Origin: Magicicada septendecula
Lineage: Eukaryota > Arthropoda > Insecta > Hemiptera > Cicadidae
Assembly: GCA_034769895.1 (NCBI GenBank)
Contig: CM068370.1
Coordinates: 50,663,454-50,727,453, forward strand
Length of the DNA stretch: 64,000 bases
Direction of reading: 5' to 3'
The notes below the pieces were generated by a model that saw only the letters and a program-made list of their open reading frames with translations, did no database searches and was not told where the DNA came from. The position numbers and the translations under genes were made by a program. Each line of letters starts with the position of its first letter. Position 1 is the stretch's first letter. Positions 36,270 to 47,436 of this stretch are shown piece after piece.

Positions 36270-37533
36270 AATTCACAAATGAACAATTGTAAATATTTTG
36301 TTTTACGGTTCAGACCTCGCAATCTTGGGCATTAAAGTGTGATAAAACTGAAATAATAATGATAAAGATTTGTAAATATATTATAGTGGAATTATAGTGA
36401 AATTAATTGTGTGTGTACTGTAAAATGTTTCATGTAACCATATGTGTATTGATTGAGTTTAATAATAATATTATTTTATGTTGTCAATTAATAATAATAA
36501 TGAACAGGAGGTATTAATGAACCCTATTTTGTATTGTGTAATAAATAATAGTGTTTTAAATAATATAACTAAAGTTAAAAAGCTTTTATTAAAATGCTAT
36601 TAAAGTAATTGTGGTGAATTAAAATTATATCTGATCTGAATGAAAAAAAAAAAAAATTTAAGAGACAAATATGTTAACTAACAGATTTATAGAAAAGTAC
36701 AGGTGTTAGTATGATGTAACCCTGAATGTTGAGACTGAGAGTGTTTATGAAAACAAGTCTGGCACACAAGTGTTTATGTAAACAGGTAGTGGGTTGTGTG
36801 ACCAATGTTTACAGCCAGATGTGTTGAAGTTGATAACTGTTGCAGTTTGATGAATCAGTACCATTGAGCAGATTCTATTATGAAATAAAAAGAAACATCT
36901 GATGTGATGGAATGTAGGTAATATTTTTGTAGGGTCTTTTTGTAAAATGAAATTAAAACAAATGAAATTGTTTCGAACAAATAAGATTGAATTAATGAAC
37001 TTAAGAGTTTGAGAAATTAAATATAATTAAATTAATTGGAAAGATGATTTTAATAATAAATTTAAATTTATTTTGATTCAAATTTCAAATGTAATTGTTA
37101 AATAAATGAAATATGTACTTTATTTAAATGAAAACTAAAGGAAATTTTGTGTAATGCAATTCTGTATAATTAATGTGTCAGTTTAACTGGAACTTATAGG
37201 TACTATTGTATATGTATTGTATATATCCTATATTGTTTTATTCACACTATTTTCTAGGGTAAGAGATATTATATAATATAAAATGAGCCAGTACGTTGTC
37301 AATGAACCAGTACGGCTAAGAGGAAACAAATCAGTTGTGGGATATGGAGTGATGGAAGGCCGTTTATTAAATTTTTAGTGAATGTGTCACAGTCGCCAGA
37401 CTAGGGGGGTAAGAACCCATGATTTTAGTAGAGTGTTCAGGGGGGCTGCGGCACCATATCCTCACTGATCCTCTCAGTTTTAGGCAATAAGAGTTTGAAC
37501 GCTTTGGCCTTCAACCTCTTATTGGGGGGGTAT
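36270..37533 (+). promoter_or_regulatory. 3' non-coding block, hairpin and PPT of element C
   Basis: AT-rich up to about 37380. Then come CACAGTCGCCAGACTAGGGG, GGCACCATATCCTCACTGAT and CCTC, as in A, B and D. AATAAGAG near 37486 pairs with CTCTTATT (37516-37523) around a loop. The arm differs from A and B at paired positions. The G-run PPT follows and ends at TAT before the LTR. Confidence 0.75.
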
Positions 37534-38626
37534 TGTAACGGTACAGAATTGTGAGCCACCCCAGTTTAATTTTATATTAATTCAAATCATCATTTCAATC
37601 ACTTTCCAAATTGCCAGACTTTCACCTGTGGGGAGCCCCAGTGCAACATACATACAGTTAGCCTAAACAACTGCACAGACGTATTGCATAACCACCCCAG
37701 CAGCAGGCTTTTTGTGAATCACAGTCTGCAGTTTGTCATCAGAGAGTGAACAGTAGTAAGCAGCATCAGACAGTAAAAAGTTTGTGGTTTAAAATTAAAC
37801 GGTGGCCTCGGGTGCAATATAGGCCGTGAAATTAATTCGGCCTATCTTGTAAGGCACAATAGAAAAGTGTAAAGTGTACAAACAATAGCGTGGTCACATA
37901 GTTAAAAACATATAAGAGTTCAAGTCAAGTACGTCGGCCGATTTTTGTTGTGAAGCTATCCGACAAACAAATCTGTAAAAGTAAAATTCGCAATTGCAAA
38001 CTAAAGTGAATCAAATAAGACGGAGTGTGTAGTGGTAGTGCGGAAGATTATGAACTGTGGAAATAACCTTAGTGACCGGAAACAGCCAACAACACAAGGT
38101 GGTAATGGAACTGATTAACGCCGTGGGTTGTTAAGTATTCTACAAAACACTATCAGAACTATTCCCTAAATACAGACATTAAATATAAATAACGAGTTTT
38201 AATTACGGGGTTTTGAAAGAGAATAAAATAAAAAAGTATGAATGAGAGAGCGTTGCAAAGTGCTGGTCAAGTTATTCGTAAATTGTACTATTGTTGTCAT
38301 TTTCATATGTGTTAAAACCAATTGTTCAAGTATTCATGCCTTATTTTAAAATAAAAAATGTCATGTAAAAGTAGAGTGAAAGCAAATAGTAAATTAAAGA
38401 AAGTTAGTTGTTTAGAATACAAAATTTGGTGTTAGAAAAATTATTTTGAAACGTCAACCCAAGTAACCTTGTCTGTAGCTGGTTTCGTCTGAACGACTTT
38501 GGACCCTATCTTGGAAGGTAAGAGTAAGATAATATTTTAATACTTGTCATAAATTAATACAGTTTCACTGGCCCCGAACTAGGGACCCGAGTATTATATA
38601 TATGCCATTGAATTAATACAGTTTCA
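37534..38626 (+). repeat. 3' LTR of element C
   Basis: 1093 bp, begins TGTAACGGTACAGAATTG, ends CAGTTTCA, then ACAA. Confidence 0.95.
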
Positions 38627-39343
38627 ACAATATGTTTTTTCTGAAGTTACGTTTTTGTTTAATAGGATGTTCTTGTGATTTTCTATGATAATGAATATAA
38701 TTTCATGTATAATAGTGATTCATATGCATAGTTATTTAAAATTCATTTAGAATCATTTCACTTTTCTGCCAATTGGAATACACCATAATAATGAAATTAA
38801 AAATCAAACATAATGCTAGTAAAAATAAATAATAATAATAATAATGTCCTCTACATTACCAGACATAAATAAAAAAGATACAGTTCTAATTCAACCCATG
38901 ACCACATATCATACCTGAACAGTGACGAAAGAAAAGAAACATGTTTAGAATATTTTACAGATTTTGTGGATTTATGAATCAAAACAGAACACTGACAGAC
39001 CATACAGAAGGCAGAATACACTGAAACAATGGAGTGAACCAAATGAGTGTGTGAGCTGACAAAAGAATGACTCGGGTTTCTATAACGGAAAAAACCAAAC
39101 ATTTTCGTAAATTCTTAAATTAATCTTCGAATTGTGTTTCTTCAAGAATGTTCTTGTTTTTAAGCTTTCAAAATTATATAACAGTAAAAATGTAAAAAAA
39201 TTTATCTACTAAGGCTAAATTTTATGTTCTTGCTAGTTTTATATGTGGGTTTGTAAACATAATTTTCTGAATGAGAACAAATAATGTTTAAACACTTTTG
39301 TACTTATCTGTGTTTACACTTTTGGATTTTCAGTCATACTCAC

Positions 39344-39499
39344 CTGTCTGACAGCTGTGATGTGGGTGTCCGTGTAAAACGCCTGGTACATACAAGACAT
39401 ATACTCCTCATTACACCGTGGTGTTCGAGCAGAGACCAGATTACACAATGACTGAATTGTCTTTGAGATCAATGTTAATGTACGGTTTGTCTGACTATC
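39344..39499 (-). CDS. RasGAP1: RasGAP exon: GAP domain to linker
   Basis: This exon of 156 nt (52 codons, phase 0 at both ends) has a TTTTTGTAG acceptor and a GTGAGT donor. It encodes NRTLTLISKTIQSLCNLV and then EEYMSCMYQAF. The LTLISKTIQ helix near the end of the GAP domain is almost invariant in GAP1-family proteins, and the YMxxMYxAF stretch matches the following helix. It joins in frame to the exon at 32575-32648 across a 6.7-kb intron, 4.9 kb of which is LTR element C. Confidence 0.93.
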
Positions 39500-39934
39500 C
39501 TACAAAAACCAGAATACATTACACACTTACACATTGAAAATAATAAATTTCTTCTGCAAATTTATCACTACTTATGCACATAACTTACATCTTGCAGAGA
39601 TATTATGCATCTTCAGAGGGTTGAAAACAAATTAGAAATATATTTTAGTTTTGGTATTGTTAATTCACATTATTATTTATTTCCTATTTGTGTGCTCAAG
39701 AATTATTGTATTTCAAGAAAAAACCAAACAAAAATTAAAACTAACTACTAAATTTTTTTCATTTTTAGTAATATGAAATAATAATACACTAAATAGTTAA
39801 CAAACATTTTCATGATTCATTTATTATTTTTCAATTCTGAATAAGACTTTTTCAAATTTTAATTTAGTTATTTTATTTGAACTGCTTCAAAATAATGTTT
39901 TAAAAGAAGAATTTCATCCATTCCTGGAACTTAC

Positions 39935-40008
39935 AATCTGTTCAGTGGTGAGATCAAAAAGTCGAGGACCGAGAATTGCAGGCGCAAAAAACCTGAGGAA
40001 TATAAAGC
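39935..40008 (-). CDS. RasGAP1: RasGAP exon: end of GAP catalytic domain
   Basis: This 74-nt exon starts in phase 2 after a TTATTTCAG acceptor and ends at a GTAAGT donor. It encodes [12 protein letters not shown] followed by [15 protein letters not shown] followed by PA is a signature motif of the RasGAP catalytic fold, lying in a helix that supports the arginine-finger region. It is the most upstream exon I can recognise. The preceding exon should end with one base of a Ser or Gly codon and encode the KRFP-type helix; I did not find it between 40009 and 64000. Confidence 0.92.
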
Positions 40009-40108
40009 CTGAAATAACTGAGTATCGTACCTCCTTGTTATCTGTCAACAGTCAAAAGATAATATTTGTTTAACAATTCAAAACATTTAAAAATCGAATT
40101 AAGTAGAG

Positions 40109-40109
40109 G

Positions 40110-40152
<43 letters not shown>
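40109..40152. repeat. (TG)n microsatellite
   Basis: About 44 bases of TG dinucleotide repeat next to the left Penelope fragment, in the RasGAP intron. Confidence 0.95.
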
Positions 40153-40153
<1 letters not shown>

Positions 40154-40193
40154 ATGGCTGAAGAAAACACCATAAATCAGAAACATAAAACTT

Positions 40194-40589
40194 AATCTTT
40201 AAAATAGGTTAAGATACCTGTTATTCCTTCATGCAACTTACTTTGGTTGCTAGGCACGGCGCGTTTCAGGATCAAGGTCCCAGGTGATGATCACTCAGGT
40301 CGATTTCGTCAGTTCATAAAAAACACTGAATTTAATAAACACTCATACTGCACGAGGGGCGATGCGCATCATCGAGAAAGTAAACGCGCACTAGCCGTAT
40401 AAAGTTCAATGTAGAGATAAGTTGGTAGTATTCCTCATGTCTGTGCCAGTTTTTGTATCACAATAACGAAGAGCACGTTGGATTTGAACGACACCATATC
40501 GTTCAAAAGGGACTCTTTCTGTGTCCTAGCAGCTTTATATATCTCAAACTCTTCTAATGCATTCATATATCAGCCTTTTTTACTAAGTG
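40194..40589 (-). mobile_element. Penelope-like 3' end, inverted left copy
   Basis: The minus strand matches the 3' end of the copy at 57355-57757: MNALEEFEIYKAART, a CTTTTGAACGATATGGTGTC block, then ACGCGCCGTGC and AACCTATTTTAAAGAT. The two copies are in opposite orientation with their 3' ends outward. This copy is cut at a TA where the pogo-like transposon begins. It holds only the end of the GIY-YIG endonuclease frame plus the 3' UTR. Confidence 0.85.
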
Positions 40590-41103
40590 TACAGTAAATT
40601 CGGGTAACTCTGACCCCTTTCCACATGTTTTTTCTAGAATATTTTGTCAACAATTTGGTATGAAACATTGGCAGTGTATTATTTAGTGAGAGTTAGGATG
40701 AAAAATTAGTAGAAAGCATAAAAAAGCCTGTTAAAAGTACCAAAGTACCTTAAAAAAATTAAAAACATACGGGTCAAAGTTACCCTGACTATTAGGGTAA
40801 TTTTGACCCCCCAATCGAATTTCCCATTTAAACTAATGTTTTAGCTCAAATTTAATTTTGTAGGCCAACTTTGACCCCTTCAGTAGTTGTAAATAGTCTT
40901 GTTTTACAAAAAATATGACTATACTACAGTTTTTACAATCACTAAATAAACAGTGGCCTGCTGTTTCCCAACGACCGTGCCACGGGGAAGCATTAACAAA
41001 GGGAAAAAATTTATAAATTGCATTTAAAAAGTGTATTATTTATAATAAAAACATTGTAAAATACTTTAAAAATAAACTACTATAACACTCAGTCTCAAGT
41101 CTT

Positions 41104-43062
41104 TTAATTTAAAAACCATTTCTCGTTCAAAAAACTGTCATTAATTTTGAAGTCGCCCCTAGTATTCACAGGCACAATGACTGATGGGTTTAGTTTCTTT
41201 ACAATGTCTTTTTCATGGTAGTAGATTTTGTCTTTGTTGTCTGGCCATTTCCAGTTCTTTCCATTGATAGCCATGGTACTAATCAAAACCTTCACTTCTT
41301 CATCAATTATTTGGAAGCCATTGATTTTACCGGGGAAAAAGGAACCTTCGTAGTTCACCACGACAAAATCATCTGCTCTGAATTCTTCTATGTTAGTTAG
41401 TGATGAGTTTATGCCTGGTACGTCAGGCTGATGTTCAAGGTCTGTTGGATACTCTAATTCACTAGAACTACTCTTATCTCGGTCATCTTCATCTTCATCA
41501 CTTTCAATGTATCGAACTCTCTTCCTACCTTGATTTTTAGTTAAACCTTTTTGGTTATCTTCTTCTTTCTTCTTTGGCCTGTCCCTTTGCTTTCCACTAC
41601 TTGTTGCAACATTCTCCAATTCTCCTTTCTGTGAACATTTTTTGTTATCTTTCTTTCTTCTGCAGCCTTTGTTCTGTTTTCTACCATTACCTGCAACTCC
41701 TCGAAGGACACACTTTTGCCAGGTTCTACTGCAACTGCAAATCTTTTACCTCTAGTACTTGGGGCAATTATCTGAGCTTGCATGGTTCAATATAGTTTAT
41801 AAACTGATCTCCAACTACTTTGGAAACTTGATTCTGGTTTTCCTGAGGTTCAGCAACACTTCTTACTTTGCTTAGAGCTTTGTCTCTATTTGTAGGGAAA
41901 ATCCCTGTTGATTTAAACCCAGCAATGAGATTTGCCGACTCGTTAGATTTACACAAGTCCAAAGTTTTCTTGATAAGGTAGGTAAAAACACTTCTGGGCA
42001 TTAAAATGAGCTTTCTACCGAATGCAGAATTCCTCTACTCATTTAAAACTTGATGCCAGTGGGATTTCAAGGGGGCAAAAAAGCTCACATCAAGTGGCTG
42101 GAGGAAATGTGTTGAGTTTGGTGGTAGAAAAATGAATGAAATGTTGTTTTCTTGGCATAACTTAAGAACATTTAAGCTTAAGTGGGCAGCCAAATTGTCC
42201 CCAATTATAACTTTTCTTCCAGGGATATGTCTAACTTTTGGTAGAAAATGTTGAGCAAACCAATCTTCAAAAACAACCAGATCCACCCAGCCACTGTTAG
42301 ACACATTCAATCTGGACCCTTTAGGACCGTTGAGTAGCCAGTCAGACATTTTGTTTTTAGCTTTAAACACAAAATAAGGAGGCATAACTTCTCCATCTGC
42401 ACTACCACACATCATAACAGTGAAACAAGCTTTGGTTGAGTTCCTAATTATCTCAGGATGTTTAATTTTTCTTCTGAATAAAAGTTTTTTTTTCTTTGGG
42501 TCATCATGAAATCCGGTTTCATCAAAATTATAAATACATTGAGGAGGGACGTCTGGTAACTCCTTCTCAAGATTATCCAAGAATTTATTTACAGTTTCAG
42601 AGTCAACTTTGGCTCTAGCCTGAGAAATGTTCTGTCCGAAAACTGCCTTCAGGTCTTTGTGTCTTTTAAGGAAATTGTCTCCCCATTCCCATCCAGGTAG
42701 GTTGTTTTTGAAGCAAGGCACTTTTTTCTTTTGGGTGTCCAAGTACTGTTTTACTATAAATCTAAGATCAGTCACTGTAATTGGCAAACCTATGTCACTC
42801 AACTTCATGACATGCTCTTTGAAAGTTACTTCTTCATCATGTGAAAAAACTTTTGGACGCCCTACATCATTGGAGTGGTTACCTCTTAATTTGTTCTTTA
42901 ATGTATTTCTGGGTATACCATAGATCGCTGCAGCCCTCTTGATGGCCAAAGATCCATCTTTTATTTTACTCAGAGCTTCATTGAGTTGATCGTGAGTGTA
43001 GCGGCTGTTACATCCATATCGCCGAATCCCTACCTGAGGAGTCGCCAGTGAGGATGAGCTTT
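41104..43062 (-). pseudogene. Pogo-like transposase with psq helix-turn-helix, broken
   Basis: Reading from 43062: LNEALSKIKDGSLAIKRAAA and YGIPRNTLKNKLRG are a pipsqueak-type HTH. The DDE_1 core has YNFDETGFHDD, KVIIGDNLAAHLS and HFLQPLDVSFFAPLK. An in-frame TAG lies at about 42037, right after HWHQVLNE. The C-terminal region is in three frames (42001-41768, 41783-41541, 41619-41104), ending with an acidic stretch and a DFVVVNYEGSFFPGKINGF module. A TTTTTTTCTTTTTTTAG acceptor at 43063 and a GTAAGT donor near 43578 suggest an upstream exon. Confidence 0.87.
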
Positions 43063-43737
43063 TTTTGCGATCCTAAAAAAGAAAAAAAATTAGGCCTATG
43101 TCACTATATGGTTATATAGTGTATGTCATTATATGGTTTTGGCCATTGTAAGAGTAATAACAATTTATAGTTCATTTTGACATGCTAATAATGTCTTTTG
43201 GCTGGCCATCATTCCGTAGATCGTGAAGTTACGCGTCACGCGACATGCTCACCTGTTGATTAATATAATCATGTGTTTATTGTTTACATCCTTGTTGACA
43301 TTTTAATAATAGTAAAACTTATTATTAAGTTTTAAAAGTAAATTTTTCAAAAATTTGTCTTGAAATAGGTTTACATTGCATGATTTTAAAATACTGTACA
43401 TTGAAATAGGTTATTTACAATGGTAAATCATGCGTTAAATTGGTAAATCATGGTGTGCCATGCGTTAAATTACTTGGTCTAACTTTGACCCTGGGGTCAA
43501 AGTTACCCTGACACTGGGTGACTTTGGTTACTGGTTATTATGGAATGTAATTTTAAAATAATTATTTAAAAGACTTACCTGACTCACTGTGTTCTTCTTT
43601 TTTCAATTAATCTTCTTTCAGTTCAATATTTCACACTTTTAGTGGAATTGTAACATCATCTTATTAAACAAAAAGGAAAACACCTATCCAAAATAGGCTA
43701 AAAACCATGTGCTGCTAAAACTGCAATGGCTGACCAT

Positions 43738-44502
43738 TGTAACGGGGCATTTTGGGCCTATTTTTGGGGTAATAAAGAAATTTGTATTTTTTTTAATAAA
43801 TCAAATAACATTTTTTCGATAATTGGGACAAAACATAACCGAAAGGTATGTTTATTGGTAGCGGCAGTGGTAACACTGAGTGTGACAATTATTCATGAAT
43901 ATTGAAACGACAAAATCAACAGACCGCTGAAACTGTGCCAAGGTCAGACAATGACATACAAAACTGTAAACAAATTATGTAACTGAGCATCAGGCGATGT
44001 TACGTCAGCGCCTTACATAACGAGGAATGTGGGTGTAGCAACGCTAGCAGTTTTCGTTGCACACAGAAATCAAAACAGTATGCTGGCGTAGTAATACAAA
44101 CTTAAAAACAATGAGAATTGGTCATGCAACCACGGCGACTTTATAAAATAGTGCCGTTGGCCTAGTCCCAGTCTAACTTCACCACTCGCGCGAGTGACAT
44201 ACGTAAAAGTTCCGGAACACAAATCGTGGGCGCCCGTATGTAACAATTTGTTTCAAAATGTGAATTTAAATCAAAAGTAAACAGTTTTAATAAAGTGACA
44301 GTTCCGGAGAACGAATAAAATAAGGAAAATGTCCGGAATAGAAACGAAATGCGTGGTAGAGACGGACTCGTCAAGATCTTAAATTTGGCAGATAAGTAAC
44401 CAACAAGGGTTAAATCTAAAACCTTTAAAAGAAATTTTTGAGAATATTTACCAAAGAACTGGGAGCCTAAAATAAACTTAAACTAATGAATTAATTAAAC
44501 AT

Positions 44503-44594
<92 letters not shown>

Positions 44595-45018
44595 AGAAAT
44601 TTAAAAGAAGTGCTGGTTTGTGTATAAAAGAAAGAAATATAATTAATAAATAAGACCAAATCAATAGTGGAAAAGATGTAAGGAAATTAATTTTAATGGC
44701 ATTCATTTCATGAGTTTATAGCTAAATTTGCAATAGTATGTAAGTGCAGGAAAAGAAGTTTTATTTTTTGTTGTGTGCATTATAGAGTAAATAAACCTTT
44801 TGTTCATTGCCAATGTGAATTAAATTAATTATTGCAAATAAACCATTCTGCTCCTGTGTTCGCCGAAAAGGACCCGAAAAATGGTAAGTACACCTATTTT
44901 TTTTTGTAGTTGGCAATACAAGATGGCGCCCGACAAAGTTAGACAGTAAAAAATGAATAAAATTAAAATCAATCATATTTTATTTATTTTATTAATATCA
45001 ATAAAACAAAACATAACA
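43738..45018 (+). repeat. 5' LTR of element D
   Basis: 1281 bp including a (GA)n tract of about 90 bases at 44503-44592. It has an 11-base stretch (near 44680) lacking in the 3' LTR. Confidence 0.94.
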
Positions 45019-45019
45019 T

Positions 45020-45040
45020 TGGCGCCCGGAACTGAGGGAC
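45020..45040 (+). other. Primer-binding site of element D
   Basis: TGGCGCCCGGAACTGAGGGAC follows the LTR. It matches the tRNA-Lys site except for three extra bases, so pairing would need bulges or a variant tRNA. Confidence 0.65.
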
Positions 45041-45267
45041 AATTTTATATAAAGAAATTTATATAAAATATAGGCCTACTGGAAGAGCAGAATGGTTGTT
45101 TGGAATAGGAAATAAAATTTTTGTGTGTACGTAAAATAGACGTATAAAGATAAGGTTATGTTATGATTATGTGTAGTATGGGTGAGTAGAATATTTTTTT
45201 TAATACGTATGTGTTACATATAATAATATTTTACAAAGAAATATATCTAAAAGATTTTTAAAAAAAA

Positions 45268-47000
45268 ATGGCAGATAATAATGACGTCAGCTTATCTGAC
45301 AGCCAGATAGAAGGCCAAATAAGTAGAGACTCCGGAATTCAAACAACTGACAGTAGTCTTGAGGAGTCAAAAATAATACAGACAGTTGAGATTCATTCAA
45401 CACCTATTTTAGGAAATCAAAATAAGAAATCTGAGAATGATACTATGTTAACAAGATTGTATGATATGATGTACAATAGTGTAGAAAAACAAGATAGTAA
45501 TTTTAGAGAATTGAAAAACCAAATCTATAACAAATTAGATGAACAAAAAAACGAAATGCTCAATAAATTTGACAATAACGAAAAAATTTTCGAGAACAAA
45601 TTTAATGTGATGAATAGTCGTTTTGACATGAATAATGCTAAGTTTGATGTATTAACTAATTCGCTGTGTAGTATTGATGACCGAATGAATGAAATACGTA
45701 GTGAAACAAAAAGAGAAACAGATGAGTTGAGAGAGTATGTGTGTGTGGTAGACAGCAAAACAAATATGTTAGAATCCAGTCAGAGAGATGGGAGAACAAA
45801 TAATTACAGTAAATGACAAATTAGAAAATTTTGTAAGGAAAGTAGATGAAAAGTTGAGAGTATTGAAAGTGAGATGCAGTGCTTAACTAACACAATACAT
45901 GTTATAGATAACCGTAGCAGTGAATTAGAATCACAAATAGCAATAGTAAAAAATGTTAGTAATGAGGTAGAAAGTAATTGCAAAACAGAGATACAAGCTA
46001 TACAAAATACAGTAAATACTATAGATAAAAACAATAAACAATCTGAATATTTAAATAACAATAAATTTGTGTCAATTGAGCAGAGTATAGTTAATGTTAA
46101 GGATGAATTGAATATAGCTATAAACGAAAAACTTAATAGAGTTACTGAACACATAGTCATTGCTAAAGATATGAATAGCGATATCGATTTGGAGTTATTT
46201 AATTGTGAAAACAGGGGGGTACACCCTATGCAGTTTTTGAATAGAGTCAGAGAATTTAATCAATTTTGTAGAAGTAGCTGGGAGGTACAATTGTTAAAAA
46301 TCATGAAGTGTTTTAGAGGGAATTCCGCGGTATGGGCGGAGGTGCATAAAGTAGACTGGGTAAATTATCAGTGTTTTGAAACGGCTTTTAGAGAGAAATA
46401 TTGGTCGGAGGAGGAACAAGAGATATTACGGAGTAAAATTATGGGACCCAAGGGGGTAACGTAACTCTGTACGTAATGCGACTATATAATGAGGCAAAAT
46501 ATTTAGAGCCACCGTTACCATTTGGGTCATTCGTCCGTCACATAAGCAAGCACTTACCGAGAGAAATACAAATTACATTAATGACTCGAGAGATTGTAGA
46601 AATCACGGAATTAGAGAAACTCTTAGACATATTTCAGAATATAAGAGAACGGGATATGAGTAGGCGGATAAACACACCAGTATCACATATAAATGGGAAT
46701 CAAAATCAACCAAGGGGAATACACAATTTTCACCGGGGAGCGCGGGGAGGAAGTTTTGATAACAGGGGCGAGAGTTGGAGGTGTAGAGACTGTGAAACTG
46801 ACAATTATGCTAATCGAACCAATTGTTTTATATGTCATCGAAACAGGGAGTGCGCCAGAAACGAGAGAACGAACCCACCACCAAATCAACAGTCAAGGGG
46901 AGGAGAATTTTATAGAGGAGCGCCCCGAGGAGGAGGACATTATAATAGAGGAAGAGGAGGAAATCATCCGGCGGTAGCAGGTCCATCCCCGGGAAACTAA
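45268..47000 (+). pseudogene. gag: Gag of element D with RanBP2-type zinc finger
   Basis: Starts MADNNDVSLSDSQIEGQ, followed by VEIHSTP and a long coiled coil. Capsid-like part: HPMQFLNRVREFNQFC, FRGNSAVWAEVHKVDW, SFVRHISKHLPREIQ. Near the C terminus, WRCRDCETDNYANRTNCFIC is W-X-C-X2-C-X3-N-X6-C-X2-C, the RanBP2 zinc-finger consensus, followed by an RGG/RGR-rich tail. Paired frameshifts near 45790 and 45860 and one near 46455 interrupt the frame. Gag ends GN-TAA at 47000. Confidence 0.87.
46991..46997 (+). promoter_or_regulatory. Slippery heptamer for -1 frameshift, element D
   Basis: GGGAAAC in the phase G GGA AAC, directly followed by the gag TAA. The protease frame is -1 and open upstream and downstream. 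Same heptamer as in the otherwise unrelated element 1. Confidence 0.8.
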
Positions 47001-47436
47001 GGAAGACAATGGAGAAGCGGGCCCAACCATTGTCAAGGGAGAACCGGGTCCAAGTAATCAACGAATACGCGAACAACGTTATCAAGATGGACATGGCGAA
47101 AGAATTGTTAGAAGAAGAGAAGAACAAAGTGATGGAACGCAGAGCAGGATTGACTGAGGTGACAATTAACATTGAAGGTAAGAATTATAAAACTTTAATT
47201 GATACCGGTAGCGAGATCTCAGTAATTTCTGAAAATGTTATGGATGAATTAAAAGAGATAAATAAGAATATACCATCCTTACCAGTTGCTGGGGTTACAG
47301 TAGTGGGGGTAACTGGGGTGAGAAGTAAGAGAATAACCAGACAAGTACAATTAAATATTTTAATAAATGAAGTTGAATTTGAAAACACTTTCCTGGTAGT
47401 TAAAGGGTTGATTTTGAATTAAACGGAATAAATCCT
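46998..47436 (+). pseudogene. pro: Protease region of element D, cut by Penelope insertion
   Basis: Contains LIDTGSEISVIS, the aspartic protease active site, and GVTVVGVTGVRSKRITRQVQ downstream. The reading stops at about 47422, where Penelope-like sequence begins. The expected next residues (ILGN-type) appear on the far side near 48690. Confidence 0.85.

Larger units (their letters stand above)
33739..38626 (+). mobile_element. LTR element C: young non-autonomous retrotransposon without pol
   Basis: LTRs 33739-34831 and 37534-38626 are both 1093 bp and differ at about seven positions, roughly 99.4% identity by eye. The 4-bp duplication ACAA is at 33735-33738 and 38627-38630. Internal region of 2.7 kb: tRNA-Lys PBS, one intact 428-codon frame, non-coding 3' block, hairpin, polypurine tract. 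No protease, RT or integrase. It must depend on proteins of another element, for which B and D are candidates. Antisense to RasGAP. Confidence 0.93.
588..40008 (-). other. RasGAP1: RasGAP gene (GAP1/RASA2-RASA3 family), C-terminal nine exons
   Basis: Nine minus-strand exons join in a consistent reading frame: 39935-40008, 39344-39499, 32575-32648, 32344-32450, 13458-13582, 12355-12473, 8269-8414, 7536-7716 and 588-672. Each has an AG acceptor and a GT donor, and every junction phase matches the next exon. The protein carries in order the [10 protein letters not shown] end of a RasGAP domain, the LTLISKTIQSL helix, a PH domain ([10 protein letters not shown] to VLYLQ), a Btk-type His-Cys-Cys-Cys motif and a tail with LEQEH, TKYGS and PIGD. 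This order is characteristic of GAP1-family proteins, which speed GTP hydrolysis on Ras-like GTPases at the plasma membrane, with the PH-Btk unit contributing to lipid binding. The symbol follows the insect orthologue name; RASA2 and RASA3 are the vertebrate relatives. The N-terminal C2 domains and most of the GAP domain are not in the window. Introns hold all the LTR elements up to 38.6 kb. Confidence 0.93.

Noticed and set aside
44491..44706. Ser-Leu repeat protein (minus strand)
   Set aside because: Translation of the GA microsatellite in the LTR, also seen in the second LTR.
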